This document shows, piece after piece, positions 28,825 through 38,637 of a stretch of 64,000 nucleotides of DNA. Each line of letters opens with the position of its first letter. The first letter of the stretch is position 1. Below the pieces are notes generated by a model. The model had not been told where the DNA came from and did not search any database. It was given only the letters and a program-made list of their open reading frames with translations. The DNA is from Rahnella bonaserana. GTDB taxonomy: Bacteria > Pseudomonadota > Gammaproteobacteria > Enterobacterales > Enterobacteriaceae. The stretch lies in the NCBI RefSeq assembly GCF_019049675.1, contig NZ_JAFMOW010000063.1, positions 124,001 through 188,000 of the forward strand. The letters run 5' to 3'. Both the position numbers and the translations under genes were made by a program.

Positions 28825-30079
28825 GCGTAAGGACACTGAGGCTTTTGTCTGGATTTGGCTTCCGGAAGAAACACGCCCCATTGTTGCGGGAAAAATAGTG
28901 TCTGACGGCAAAGATATCGAATTTAATTACGGTAAAAGCTATCTCGAACGTCGCAATGACAAGCGGGCTGCCATTTCGATTTACGAACCTGAATTGCCTT
29001 TACAGCCGGGGCTGTTGCCCGTAAAGAAGGGGCTCAATTTCTACGGATGCCTGCGCGACGCCGCACCAGACGCCTGGGGGCGTCGGGTAATCATTAACAG
29101 AAAGCTCGGGCAAAAAGGCGCATCGACAGATACCGCAATGTTAGATGAACTGACGTATTTACTGGAGTCTGGCTCAGACCGCATCGGCGCTTTGGATTTC
29201 CAGCGATCAGCGACGGAATACGTTTCACGTTCAGCCAGTAATGTCAGTCTGGAAGAACTGCTTCAATCGGCAGAACGCGTTGAAAAAGGGATCGCGCTCA
29301 CCCCTGAACTCGATCAGGCACTTTTTCATGGCAGCTCGATCGGCGGCGCACGACCTAAGGCATTGATAGAGGATCAGGGTTGTAAGTATGTGGCAAAATT
29401 TTCCTCAACCACCGATCTCTACAGCGTGGTAAAAGCAGAATTTATCGCGATGCGGCTTGCGTCCCTCGCCGGGCTCAGCGTCGCACCCGTCAAAATGGCT
29501 CGTGCCGCGAATAAAGACGTATTGCTTATTCAACGCTTTGACCGGCTGAAAAAAGAAAATGGCTGGTCCAGGAAATGCATGATATCTGCCCTGACTTTAT
29601 TTGGTCTTGATGACATGATGGCGCGCTATGCCAGTTACGAAGAATTTGCAGGTATCATCAGGCATCGTTTCTCTGAACCCAAAAAAAGCACTAAAGAATT
29701 GTTTTCACGACTCGTTTTTAACATTCTTTGTGGCAATACCGATGATCATGCCCGGAACCATGCGGCATTCTGGGATGGCAAAACATTAAGCCTGACACCG
29801 GCTTACGATATTTGCCCGCAAGGAAGAGCTGGTAATGAAGCCTCTCAGGCCATGTTGATTTCAGGAGATAATAATCTCAGTCGTCTCAAAACCTGCCTGA
29901 GTGCCGCTCATTCATTCTTACTGGCAGAAAACGAAGCACGGGACATTTTTGAGCATCAGATCAGTGTGATAGAAGATAACTGGACCTCAGTATGTGATGA
30001 GGCTGAGCTTAACGAGGTTGATCGCAATCTTCTTTGGGGAAGACAATTTCTGAACCCGTTCTCACTCGAACAGGAATAA
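28814..30079 (+). CDS. hipA: HipA-like serine/threonine kinase toxin
   Basis: HipA-family kinases phosphorylate a translation factor (glutamyl-tRNA synthetase in E. coli) and slow growth. The 421-residue protein has an N-terminal HipA subdomain (YLERRNDKRAAIS, GCLRDAAPDAWGRR), the glycine/serine loop GSSIGGARPKALIE, the lysine in KYVAKF, the catalytic loop NILCGNTDDHARNHA and the metal-binding AYDICP. These key residues are present, so activity is plausible. The loop keeps serines where HipA is autophosphorylated. It overlaps hipB and interrupts the maltose gene cluster. Confidence 0.88.
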   Translation: MTSKRKDTEAFVWIWLPEETRPIVAGKIVSDGKDIEFNYGKSYLERRNDKRAAISIYEPELPLQPGLLPVKKGLNFYGCLRDAAPDAWGRRVIINRKLGQKGASTDTAMLDELTYLLESGSDRIGALDFQRSATEYVSRSASNVSLEELLQSAERVEKGIALTPELDQALFHGSSIGGARPKALIEDQGCKYVAKFSSTTDLYSVVKAEFIAMRLASLAGLSVAPVKMARAANKDVLLIQRFDRLKKENGWSRKCMISALTLFGLDDMMARYASYEEFAGIIRHRFSEPKKSTKELFSRLVFNILCGNTDDHARNHAAFWDGKTLSLTPAYDICPQGRAGNEASQAMLISGDNNLSRLKTCLSAAHSFLLAENEARDIFEHQISVIEDNWTSVCDEAELNEVDRNLLWGRQFLNPFSLEQE

Positions 30080-30095
30080 TGCAGCGTTTTGAACA

Positions 30096-30131
30096 AAGGG
30101 AGCACTCCCTCACGGCAGCACTCCCTTTTCA
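30096..30131. terminator. Terminator between hipA and malQ
   Basis: AAAGGGAG and CTCCCTTT form an 8-bp stem around an 18-nt loop, with a T-rich tract to the right. It serves hipA and, read the other way, the convergent malPQ operon. Confidence 0.65.
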
Positions 30132-30146
30132 CTTCTTTTTTAAACC

Positions 30147-32234
30147 TCAGCTCACCGACACTTTCCGGCGGCGTTTATCGAGGTCTTTAATCAGCTTATT
30201 CACCTGCTCGTCGGCGAACATCTCTTCGAGGGAGGTGGACAGTTTACGGCGCCAGTTCGGGTATTCGTCGCTGGTACCGGGGACATTGACCGGCGCGTCC
30301 ATGTCGAGCCAGTCTTCCGGTTGCAGGCCGAGCAAAGCACAGGCGCTGTCAGCGACGTAGCGTTGCAGACCACGGTTAAGCACCGGCGTCATCTCCATGA
30401 GTGCCGCTTTGCGTCCGGTTTTCTTCGGGATACAGTCGTAATGATGTAAGCCGTCAAGCAGCCCCTGACGCGCACGGGCGCGGTCGGCGTACAGCTCCTG
30501 CAGGACGTCTTCATCGCGATATAATCCCAGCGATTTACCCAGCGCCAGATCGTCACTTTGCCAGTATCCGCGCAACGTTGGCAGATCATGCGTGGTAATC
30601 GTCGCCATCGCCTGAACCGGATACGACTGCGGCGCACGGAAGTTATTTTCCTCATCACGCTCAAAATACAGCACTTTGTAGGAGTACACCCCGCCCTCGC
30701 GCAGCTTGCTGACGATCTCCACCGGAACCGTACCCAGATCCTCACCAATCACCATGCAGTGATGACGCTGACTTTCCAGCGCCAGAATAGCCAGAAGATC
30801 GTCTACCGGATACTGCACATACGCCCCTTTATCCGCCGTTTCTCCCGCCGGGATCCACCATAAACGCAATAACGTCATGACGTGATCAATACGCAGCGCA
30901 CCACAGCTGGTCATGTTGGAACGCAGCAGATCGATAAACGGCTGATAGCCGCGTTTCACCATCACATGCGGATCCATCGGGCGCAGATCCCAGTTCTGAC
31001 CGAGCGGCCCGAGGATATCCGGCGGTGCGCCGACCGAGGCTTTCAGGCAGTACAATTCGCCATCGCCCCAGGTTTCCGATCCACCTTCCACCACACCGAC
31101 GGCCAGATCACGGTATAAACCGATTGGCATTTCGCCCTGCTGGCTGACCTCATAGCATTGCGAAAATTGCGTTTCTGCCAGCCATTGCAACCAGAGGTAA
31201 AACTCCACATCCTGTGCATGTTGCTCGCAGAAGGCGCGTACGGCCGGGCCACGGGCATCATGATATTGCGCCGGCCAGCGGTTCCAGCCGAGCGCAACAT
31301 CCGTCTCTTTTGCCAGATGCTCGTATAACGCGTCAAACGCCGCCTGCAGATACAAGCTTTCCCCGCCCTGCTTCACGAAAGCGGCCAGCGATTTTACCTG
31401 CGGATCCTGCGCTTTACGCCTGAGGAATTGTGTATAGGCCAGGCGTAAACCTTCGAGTTTCAACGGCATCACTTCGCCATAATCCACCCAGTCGTTGGCA
31501 CGTACGGCCTGTAACCGTTGCTGCGTCAGCGGCAGACTCCACCACTGTTGTGCGGCCTCGCTCAGTCTGAAATCGTCCACGGCACTGACGTCGATATAAA
31601 TCACGTTCAGCCAGCGGCGGGACGACGGACTGTAAGGGCTGGCGGCTACCGGATTGGCTGGATACAGCGCGTGGATAGGATTAAGCCCGACAAACGCACC
31701 GCCGCGCTCAGCGACCTTTTTCAGCAACAACCGGAGATCGCCGAAATCGCCAATCCCCCAGTTATTTTCCGAGCGCAGCGTATAAAGTTGCACGCACGCG
31801 CCCCACAGTTTTTTACCGGCCAGCAGTGCATCAGGCTCATAGCAGCGTTTCGGGGCGACAATCACCCGGCAATCCCACTGCTGCGCATCCTGTGTCAGCG
31901 TCAGCTGGTGATAACCGGCAGGGATTTTGCCCGGCAGCGCCAGGGTCATTTTGCCGCTGATGCGCCCTTGCTGGGTTGCACCGCTTTCCAGTTTGAGTGT
32001 CCAGGCATATTCGCCTTCACCACCGACCGGCAATGCCAGACGGCTGCCGGAAACGAACACTTTCACCGCAGGAACCGGCGTAACAACCGGGTGGCGTTCA
32101 GCCACCCAGCCCATTGCGGCTAACAGTTCACGCTTGGTTTGTGGCGCGATCGCCTGCTGCTTACCGTGCGCGTTAATAAAACCAGAGGAAATACCCGCCT
32201 CCCTGGCGGCCTGCTCCAGTGCTTTGTTCTCCAT
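30147..32234 (-). CDS. malQ: 4-alpha-glucanotransferase (amylomaltase)
   Basis: MalQ moves glucosyl and dextrinyl groups between maltodextrins, releasing glucose and building longer chains for MalP. The 695-residue GH77 enzyme shows the catalytic aspartate in GALRIDHVM, the acid/base glutamate in VIGEDLGTVP, and TTHDLPTLRGYW, plus the N-terminal extension typical of enterobacterial MalQ. It lies 9 bp after malP in one operon. Confidence 0.97.
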   Translation of the reverse strand: MENKALEQAAREAGISSGFINAHGKQQAIAPQTKRELLAAMGWVAERHPVVTPVPAVKVFVSGSRLALPVGGEGEYAWTLKLESGATQQGRISGKMTLALPGKIPAGYHQLTLTQDAQQWDCRVIVAPKRCYEPDALLAGKKLWGACVQLYTLRSENNWGIGDFGDLRLLLKKVAERGGAFVGLNPIHALYPANPVAASPYSPSSRRWLNVIYIDVSAVDDFRLSEAAQQWWSLPLTQQRLQAVRANDWVDYGEVMPLKLEGLRLAYTQFLRRKAQDPQVKSLAAFVKQGGESLYLQAAFDALYEHLAKETDVALGWNRWPAQYHDARGPAVRAFCEQHAQDVEFYLWLQWLAETQFSQCYEVSQQGEMPIGLYRDLAVGVVEGGSETWGDGELYCLKASVGAPPDILGPLGQNWDLRPMDPHVMVKRGYQPFIDLLRSNMTSCGALRIDHVMTLLRLWWIPAGETADKGAYVQYPVDDLLAILALESQRHHCMVIGEDLGTVPVEIVSKLREGGVYSYKVLYFERDEENNFRAPQSYPVQAMATITTHDLPTLRGYWQSDDLALGKSLGLYRDEDVLQELYADRARARQGLLDGLHHYDCIPKKTGRKAALMEMTPVLNRGLQRYVADSACALLGLQPEDWLDMDAPVNVPGTSDEYPNWRRKLSTSLEEMFADEQVNKLIKDLDKRRRKVSVS

Positions 32235-32243
32235 GCGGGCTCC

Positions 32244-34646
32244 TTAACGTTTCGCCTGCCAGATCCGCTGCTGGTAATCGCGGATCGAGCGGTCGGAACT
32301 GAACATCCCAACACGTGCAGTATTGAGAATGGTTTTGCGCGTCCAGTCTTCCTGGTCGCGATACAGCAGATCAACTTTTTGCTGTGCGGCGCAATAATCG
32401 GCAAAGTCAGCCAGCACCAGATAAGGATCGCCGCCACCCAGCAAACTGTCGAGCATCAGGCTGAACGCCTGTTTATCGCCATCGCTGAAGAAGCCGTTTT
32501 CCAGCTCTTTAAGGATCTTATCCAGGTGCTTGTCTTTCTTGCGGATCTTCAGCGGATCGTAGCCTTTGGCCTGCAACGCTTTGACCTGATCAACGGTGTT
32601 CCCGAAGATGAAAATATTGTCCTCGCCGACTTCTTCGGCAATTTCGACGTTTGCGCCATCGAGCGTGCCAACGGTCAGCGCACCATTCAGCGCCAGCTTC
32701 ATGTTGCCGGTACCTGAGGCTTCTTTCCCGGCGGTTGAAATCTGCTCGGAAACGTCTGCGGCCGGGATCATCACTTCAGCGACAGAAACACGGTAATCCG
32801 GAATAAACACCACTTTAATGCGATCACGCACCAGCGGATCGTTATTGATTTTCTCTGCCACTTTATTGATGGCGTAGATAATGTTTTTCGCCAGGTAATA
32901 GCCCGGTGCCGCTTTCGCGCCGAACAGGAATACGCGCGGCACCATGTCCATGTCCGGGTTATCACGCAGCTGACGGTAAAGTGACAGAATGTGCAGCAGG
33001 TTGAGATGCTGACGTTTGTATTCGTGCAGGCGTTTGATCTGCACATCGAAAATCGCGTCAGGATTGAGCGTCAGCCCCATGACGTTTTTCACATAGTGCG
33101 CCAGCTTGATTTTATTCTCGCGCTTAATCGCCTGATAACGCTGACGGAATTTTTTATCGTCGGCGAAACTTTCCAGCCCTTTGAGGGCATCCAGATCGTT
33201 AACCCATTCGGTTTTCAGCGTGTCGTCAATCAGTGCAGACAGTGCCGGATTACATTGTTTCAGCCAGCGACGCGGCGTAATGCCGTTGGTCACATTATGG
33301 AATTTGTTCGGCCACAACTGGTGATATTCCGGGAACAGATCTTTCACCACCAGCTCGGAGTGCAACGCCGCCACGCCGTTCACCGCAAAACCGCTGACCA
33401 CGCACAGATTCGCCATGCGGACTTGTTTGTTCTGGTGAACTGACAGTTTTTCCCAGACGGCTTTATCGCCCGGCCACTGCTTTTCGACCACTTTTTTGAA
33501 GCGGGCGTTAATGGCTTTGATCAGCGAGAAGTGGCGCGGCAACAGGCTGCGTACCAGTTTTTCGTCCCAGCATTCCAGCGCTTCAGGCATCAGCGTGTGG
33601 TTGGTATACGCAAAGGTCTGGCTGGTGATTGCCCAGGCAGCGTCCCAGTCCAGCTGATGCTCGTCGAGCAAAATACGCAGCAGTTCAGGAATGGCAATGG
33701 TCGGGTGCGTGTCGTTGAGCTGGATGACTTCGTATTTCGGTAAGTCCTCAATTTTTCGACCGAGGAAATGATGGCGACGCAGGATATCGCCTACCGAGCA
33801 GGCGCACTGGAAATACTGCTGCATCAGGCGCAGGCGTTTACCGGCGTCGTGGTTGTCATTTGGATAGAGCACTTTGGTGAGCTTCGCTGCATCAATGCCT
33901 TTTTGCTCGGCCCTGAGGAATTCCCCGTCGTTGAACAGGGTCAGATCGAACGGATGCACATCGGTTGCCTGCCACAAGCGCAGCGGCTGGGTAACGCCAT
34001 TTTTATAGCCGACCACCGGTAAATCCCAGGCTTCACCGCGCAGGGTGAACGCCGGATGCCATTGTTCTTCGCCATTCTCGCTCTTCGTCAGTTTGCCGCC
34101 AAACGCCACGTCAACGGACAGCGAGCTGTTGTGGCTGAACCACGGATAGCTTTCGCGATGCCAGTTATCCGGCGCTTCCTGCTGCTTGCCTTCGCTGAAC
34201 GACTGACGGAACAGACCGTACTGATAATTCAGGCCATAGCCGGTCGCCGGTTGTCCCACCGTCGCCATTGAATCGAGGAAACAGGCCGCCAGACGTCCTA
34301 ATCCGCCATTACCCAGCGCCGGATCGGTTTCCTGCTCAAGCACATCGGCCAGCGCCACGCCTTGCTCTTTCAGCGCCTGGTTGACGGTTTCGTACCAGCC
34401 GAGATTAATCAGGTTATTCGCGGTCAGGCGCCCGATCAGAAATTCCATCGAAATATAGTTTACGTGCCGCTGGGGCTGTTTCGTCGCTTTTGGCGCGGGC
34501 TGCGCACTCAGTTGTTCGGACAGCGCGGCACTGGTGGCCTGCCACCACTGATGCGGTGTCATATCCTTTGCCTGTTGCAAACCGAATCCCTGCCACTGGC
34601 GTTTTAGCGCGGCTAAAAACTGCGTCTTATCCAAAGTCACCTGCAT
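32244..34646 (-). CDS. malP: Maltodextrin phosphorylase
   Basis: MalP splits maltodextrins with phosphate to glucose-1-phosphate. The 800-residue protein belongs to the glycogen phosphorylase family. It carries [11 protein letters not shown], the [13 protein letters not shown] loop, and the pyridoxal-phosphate lysine in [20 protein letters not shown]. It lacks the long allosteric N-terminal extension of glycogen phosphorylases, which favours MalP over GlgP, as does its operon with malQ. I start at ATG 34646; AGAGG stands 6 nt upstream. malT is divergent. Confidence 0.95.
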   Translation of the reverse strand: MQVTLDKTQFLAALKRQWQGFGLQQAKDMTPHQWWQATSAALSEQLSAQPAPKATKQPQRHVNYISMEFLIGRLTANNLINLGWYETVNQALKEQGVALADVLEQETDPALGNGGLGRLAACFLDSMATVGQPATGYGLNYQYGLFRQSFSEGKQQEAPDNWHRESYPWFSHNSSLSVDVAFGGKLTKSENGEEQWHPAFTLRGEAWDLPVVGYKNGVTQPLRLWQATDVHPFDLTLFNDGEFLRAEQKGIDAAKLTKVLYPNDNHDAGKRLRLMQQYFQCACSVGDILRRHHFLGRKIEDLPKYEVIQLNDTHPTIAIPELLRILLDEHQLDWDAAWAITSQTFAYTNHTLMPEALECWDEKLVRSLLPRHFSLIKAINARFKKVVEKQWPGDKAVWEKLSVHQNKQVRMANLCVVSGFAVNGVAALHSELVVKDLFPEYHQLWPNKFHNVTNGITPRRWLKQCNPALSALIDDTLKTEWVNDLDALKGLESFADDKKFRQRYQAIKRENKIKLAHYVKNVMGLTLNPDAIFDVQIKRLHEYKRQHLNLLHILSLYRQLRDNPDMDMVPRVFLFGAKAAPGYYLAKNIIYAINKVAEKINNDPLVRDRIKVVFIPDYRVSVAEVMIPAADVSEQISTAGKEASGTGNMKLALNGALTVGTLDGANVEIAEEVGEDNIFIFGNTVDQVKALQAKGYDPLKIRKKDKHLDKILKELENGFFSDGDKQAFSLMLDSLLGGGDPYLVLADFADYCAAQQKVDLLYRDQEDWTRKTILNTARVGMFSSDRSIRDYQQRIWQAKR

Positions 34647-34749
34647 CACATGCCTCTTTATCCGGGAATTTGTAGGGAAGTCTGATGTTGATTATCACTA
34701 TGCTGACGCTTGTGCCTGTGAGCAGCATCATCCTGCCAAAGATTAGGCA

Positions 34750-34791
34750 GGGAGGAGAAACGGGGCGTAGCCGGAGGAGACGGGGGATCAG
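34750..34791. promoter_or_regulatory. MalT boxes of the malP promoter
   Basis: Three MalT-like motifs stand in a row: GGGAGGAGAA (34750-34759), GGAGGAGACG (about 34773-34782) and GGGGATCAGG (about 34784-34793). They lie about 105-150 bp before the malP start, where MalT activates malPQ. The remaining part of the 320-bp malP-malT gap holds no gene. Confidence 0.65.
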
Positions 34792-34821
34792 GGGGAAGCG
34801 CTGAAAATTTGTATTTAGAAG

Positions 34822-34837
34822 TGTGATGCAGAGCAAC
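34822..34837 (+). promoter_or_regulatory. Possible CRP site for malT
   Basis: AAGTGTGATGCAGAGCAAC has a full TGTGA half and a poor second half. malT needs CRP in E. coli and the position, about 130 bp before the start, would suit a long leader. The call is weak. Confidence 0.35.
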
Positions 34838-34966
34838 TTAACGGCATGTAAAAACGTAACATTCTTGCAATCAATGTTTCAAAGGAGGACTTTAGAAAAA
34901 GTGATTAATTACACGCTGCGAAATAATTATTACGCCTCCTGACTACCGTCAAAAGAATCGAAAAAA

Positions 34967-37693
34967 ATGCTGATCCCGTCGAAATTGAGCCGCCCGGTGC
35001 GGCAGCAAAATACAGTGGTTCGCGATCGTCTGCTGACGAAGCTCTCGACTGCGCCAAATTATCGTCTGACCCTGGTTGCCAGTCCGGCAGGCTATGGGAA
35101 AACGACACTGGTCGCACATTGGGCGGCGGGCAAAAGCGATCTCGGCTGGTATTCGCTGGATGAAAGTGACAACCAGGCGGAGCGTTTTGCCAGCTATCTG
35201 ATTGCTGCGGTACAACAGGCCTGCGGCGGTCATTGCGTCAAAAGCGAAGCGCTGAGTCAGAAACACCAGTACGCCAGTTTATCGGCGCTGTTTGCTCAGC
35301 TGTTTGTTGAGCTTTCTGACTGGCACCGCCCGCTGCTGCTGGTTATCGACGATTATCACCTGATTTCTAACGACGCCATCCATGAAGGGATGCGTTTTTT
35401 CCTGCGTCATCAGCCGGAAAATCTGTCGCTGGTGGTCCTTTCGCGCACCCTGCCACCGCTGGGTATCGCCAATATGCGTGTCCGCGATCAGTTGCTGGAA
35501 CTCAACGCCACGCATCTGGCCTTTACGCACCCGGAAACACAACAATTTTTCGACAACCGGCTGAAAGACCCGATCGATCAGGCTGACAGTGGCCGTCTGT
35601 GCGACGAAGTGGCCGGCTGGGCAACGGCCCTTCAGCTGATCGCGTTATCCGCACGTCAGTCCTCAACCTCGTCGCAGCAGTCTACACAGCAGTCCGCCCG
35701 CAAACTGGCCGGTCTGAATGCCAGCCATCTTTCAGAATATCTGGTGGATGAAGTGCTGAATCGCGTGGATGCCCCGACGCGGGACTTTTTGCTGCGCTGC
35801 TCGCTGCTGCGGTCAATGAACGATGCGCTGATTGTGCGTCTGACCGGCAGCGAAAACGGCCAGCAGCGCCTGGAAGAACTGGAACGTCAGGGGCTTTTCA
35901 TTCACCGCATGGATGACACCGGCGAATGGTTTAACTTCCATCCGCTGTTTGCCACTTTCCTGCGCCAGCGCTGCCAGTGGGAACTGTCGACGGAACTGCC
36001 GGCGATTCACCGTGCCGCCGCCGAAGGCTGGCTGGCTCAGGGCTTCCCCGCCGAAGCTATCCACCATGCGCTGGGTGCGGAAGACATCAATATGCTGCGC
36101 GATATTTTGCTGCAACATGCCTGGGCGCTGTTCAATCAGAGCGAACTGGCGTTGCTGGAAGAATGTCTGGCCGCCCTGCCGTATGACCGCCTGATCCAGA
36201 ATCCTAAACTGGTGCTGTTGCAGGCGTGGCTGGCGCAAAGTCAGCACCGTTATGCCGAAGTGGAAACGTTGCTGGTGCGTGCCGAAAGTGAAATGAAGCA
36301 GCGAAATATCGTGATGGAACAGGAACTGGCGGCAGAATTTGATGCCCTGCGTGCACAGGTGGCGATCAACGATGGCCGTCAGGATGAGGCGGAAAAACTG
36401 GCCGCCGACGCCCTGCGTTATCTGCCGTATGAAAGTTATTACAGCCGCATTGTGGCGACCTCGGTCACCGGTGAAATCCAGCACTGCAAAGGCGATCTGA
36501 CCCGCGCACTGCCGCTGATGCAGCAAACCGAACAGATTGCGCGCCGCTATGAAGCCTATCACTACGCGTTATGGGCATTGCTGCAACAGAGTGAAATTCT
36601 GATTGCTCAGGGCTTTTTGCAGGCTGCGTTTGAGATGCAGGATCGCGCCTTTGAACTGGTGCGTGAACAGCATCTGGAACAGCTGCCGATGCACGAGTTT
36701 TTACTGCGTCTGCGTTCGCAATTGTTATGGTCGTGGTCGCGGCTCGATGATGCCGAAGACGCCGCCCGTCAGGGGCTCGACGTGCTGACCAACTTCCAGC
36801 CACAGCAGCAGTTGCAGTGTCTGGCGATGCTGGCGAAATGTTCTCTGGCCCGCGGTCAGCTCGACAACGCGCATCATCATTTACAGCGCTGCGAAACGCT
36901 GCTTAAAACCGGTCAGTATCATATCGACTGGCTGACCAATACCGATAAGCCGCGGGTGATTTACTGGCAAATGATCGGCGATAAAGCCGCTGCCCGCCAG
37001 TGGCTGCAACAGGCGCGTAAACCTGATATGGCCGACAATCATTTCCAGCAAGGCCAGTGGCGTAATATTGCCCGCGTGCAGATTTTGCTGGAACAGTTTG
37101 AGGAAGCCGAGGTGGTGCTCGATGAGCTGAATCAGAATGCCCGTCAGTTGCGTCTGACCAGCGATCTCAACCGCAATCTGTTGCTCAGCAATCTGCTTTA
37201 CTGGCATACCGGCCGTAAAAATGATGCGCAGCGGGTATTGATCGAAGCGCTGGGCCTGGCGAACCGTACGGGTTTTGTCAGTCATTTCGTCATCGAAGGG
37301 GAAATGATGGCGCAGCAGTTGCGTCAGTTGCTGCAACTCAATCTGCTGCCGGAACTGGAACAGCGCCGTGCTCAGCAGATTTTGCGTGAAATTAACCAGC
37401 ACCATCGTCATAAGTTCGCGCACTTCGACGAAGGGTTTGTTAACAAACTGCTGACCCATCCGCAGGTGCCGGAACTGATCCGCACCAGTCCGCTGACCCA
37501 GCGCGAATGGCAGGTTCTCGGGCTGATTTACTCCGGTTACAGCAATGATCAGATCGCCGGTGAACTCGATGTCGCGTCCACCACCATCAAAACGCATATC
37601 CGCAATTTGTACCAGAAACTGGGCGTGGCACACCGTCAGGAAGCCGTTCAGCAGGCACAGCATTTGTTGCAGGTTATGGGCTACGGCGCGTGA
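34967..37693 (+). CDS. malT: Maltose regulon transcriptional activator
   Basis: MalT is the maltotriose- and ATP-dependent activator of every mal promoter in the cluster. The 908-residue STAND-type regulator has the nucleotide site SPAGYGKTT near residue 39, a winged-helix/NOD part, tetratricopeptide-like repeats across the middle, and a LuxR-type C-terminal helix-turn-helix ([27 protein letters not shown], then [15 protein letters not shown]). The start [11 protein letters not shown] equals that of E. coli. A hairpin with T-rich tail follows. Confidence 0.97.
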   Translation: MLIPSKLSRPVRQQNTVVRDRLLTKLSTAPNYRLTLVASPAGYGKTTLVAHWAAGKSDLGWYSLDESDNQAERFASYLIAAVQQACGGHCVKSEALSQKHQYASLSALFAQLFVELSDWHRPLLLVIDDYHLISNDAIHEGMRFFLRHQPENLSLVVLSRTLPPLGIANMRVRDQLLELNATHLAFTHPETQQFFDNRLKDPIDQADSGRLCDEVAGWATALQLIALSARQSSTSSQQSTQQSARKLAGLNASHLSEYLVDEVLNRVDAPTRDFLLRCSLLRSMNDALIVRLTGSENGQQRLEELERQGLFIHRMDDTGEWFNFHPLFATFLRQRCQWELSTELPAIHRAAAEGWLAQGFPAEAIHHALGAEDINMLRDILLQHAWALFNQSELALLEECLAALPYDRLIQNPKLVLLQAWLAQSQHRYAEVETLLVRAESEMKQRNIVMEQELAAEFDALRAQVAINDGRQDEAEKLAADALRYLPYESYYSRIVATSVTGEIQHCKGDLTRALPLMQQTEQIARRYEAYHYALWALLQQSEILIAQGFLQAAFEMQDRAFELVREQHLEQLPMHEFLLRLRSQLLWSWSRLDDAEDAARQGLDVLTNFQPQQQLQCLAMLAKCSLARGQLDNAHHHLQRCETLLKTGQYHIDWLTNTDKPRVIYWQMIGDKAAARQWLQQARKPDMADNHFQQGQWRNIARVQILLEQFEEAEVVLDELNQNARQLRLTSDLNRNLLLSNLLYWHTGRKNDAQRVLIEALGLANRTGFVSHFVIEGEMMAQQLRQLLQLNLLPELEQRRAQQILREINQHHRHKFAHFDEGFVNKLLTHPQVPELIRTSPLTQREWQVLGLIYSGYSNDQIAGELDVASTTIKTHIRNLYQKLGVAHRQEAVQQAQHLLQVMGYGA

Positions 37694-37752
37694 TCTGCCA
37701 CTGAAGTTACACGTAAATCGCCGCGCCCTTTCTCTTTCAGTACACCCCTTTT

Positions 37753-37795
37753 CATAACACATCATCAAAATAAGTTGATGTGTTATGCCTATTTT
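37753..37795 (+). terminator. Probable terminator after malT
   Basis: CATAACACATCA and TGATGTGTTATG form a perfect 12-bp stem with an 11-nt loop, followed by CCTATTTTT. The stem is AT-rich, so strength is uncertain. The rest of 37796-37967 shows no gene. Confidence 0.6.
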
Positions 37796-37967
37796 TCATT
37801 AGCGAACATATTTTGCTCAAAATTAAAATCCGGTGATATAATGTGACCGTCGTCACACTATTGTAATTCACCATTTCTTCAGATAAGCCCGCTGCCAACC
37901 TGTTGTCACAGCCTTGCGGCTGATTTTGGCTTTGCGTAAGCGGCTGTAGTGAGTAAGGATTTTATCG

Positions 37968-38252
37968 ATGGGTACGTTAACTGCCGGGATTGTCATGATG
38001 CGCTGGGAATTGCTGAGCGCCTTTTTGATGTTCTGCACCAGCCAGCTCAATATTGTTTGCCGCCAGTCCAGCCGCAATACCATGGCCTTCGTTTGCAGCG
38101 GTCTGGGCCTGACCGTGACCTGTTTCTTCGTAATGAGCCTGATGGGCATGAATTATGATGCCGCCGCCGTCGCGCAGTTCTGGGCAAACACCAAAGACGT
38201 TTTCTTTGATGTGATGAGCAAAACCCCGACCGATATGTCTTATTACTATTAA
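37968..38252 (+). CDS. Small unknown inner-membrane protein
   Basis: The 94-residue protein has two hydrophobic segments (about residues 13-30 and 40-60) and a polar end finishing PTDMSYYY. I do not recognise a family. AAGGA precedes the ATG at a good distance and a terminator follows, so it is likely a real monocistronic gene. Two membrane spans with both ends on one side are likely. Competing minus-strand readings are rich in His and Gln and look like shadows. Confidence 0.6.
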   Translation: MGTLTAGIVMMRWELLSAFLMFCTSQLNIVCRQSSRNTMAFVCSGLGLTVTCFFVMSLMGMNYDAAAVAQFWANTKDVFFDVMSKTPTDMSYYY

Positions 38253-38287
38253 TCCGACCCGCTGACGGCGTGTCCCGATAACAGATG

Positions 38288-38320
38288 AAAAAAGGCAGAA
38301 CATCATGTTCTGCCTTTTTT
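38288..38320. terminator. Bidirectional terminator after the small membrane protein
   Basis: AAAAAAGGCAGAACA and TGTTCTGCCTTTTTT form a 15-bp perfect stem with a 3-nt loop. The gap from here to bglX at 38638 (over 300 bp) holds only its promoter region, with no gene seen. Confidence 0.93.
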
Positions 38321-38637
38321 ATTGCCCTGATAATGAGCTTGCAGGCCAGCTTGCTGATTATTTGTCCACCTGCATCTCATTTAATCCTAAATTTAAAAAA
38401 ATGCGTGGCGTATCTGAGGTCTTTTTGTACGTGAGTTTCTGATTACCTGTAAATTGCAGTCTGTTGCGCAATGTACAACGATATTGTGCGCGGAGAATAA
38501 ACTATTCATTGCTAATAGTTGAAAGGTCGTATTAGATTCTCACCCATACTTTTCTTAGAATGATCATTGCTTTGTTTGCTTCAGGCTGCTGAATTTTCAC
38601 CGGTTTGGCACCCCTGCTTATGGCTGAAGGAATTCCG

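Noticed and set aside
37868-38306. Minus-strand frames opposite the 94-residue membrane protein
   Set aside because: They lack ribosome sites and are rich in His and Gln, typical of antisense shadows, while the plus-strand frame has a good start and terminator.
38471-38500. An imperfect inverted repeat upstream of bglX as a regulator site
   Set aside because: The arms do not pair well and match no operator I know.
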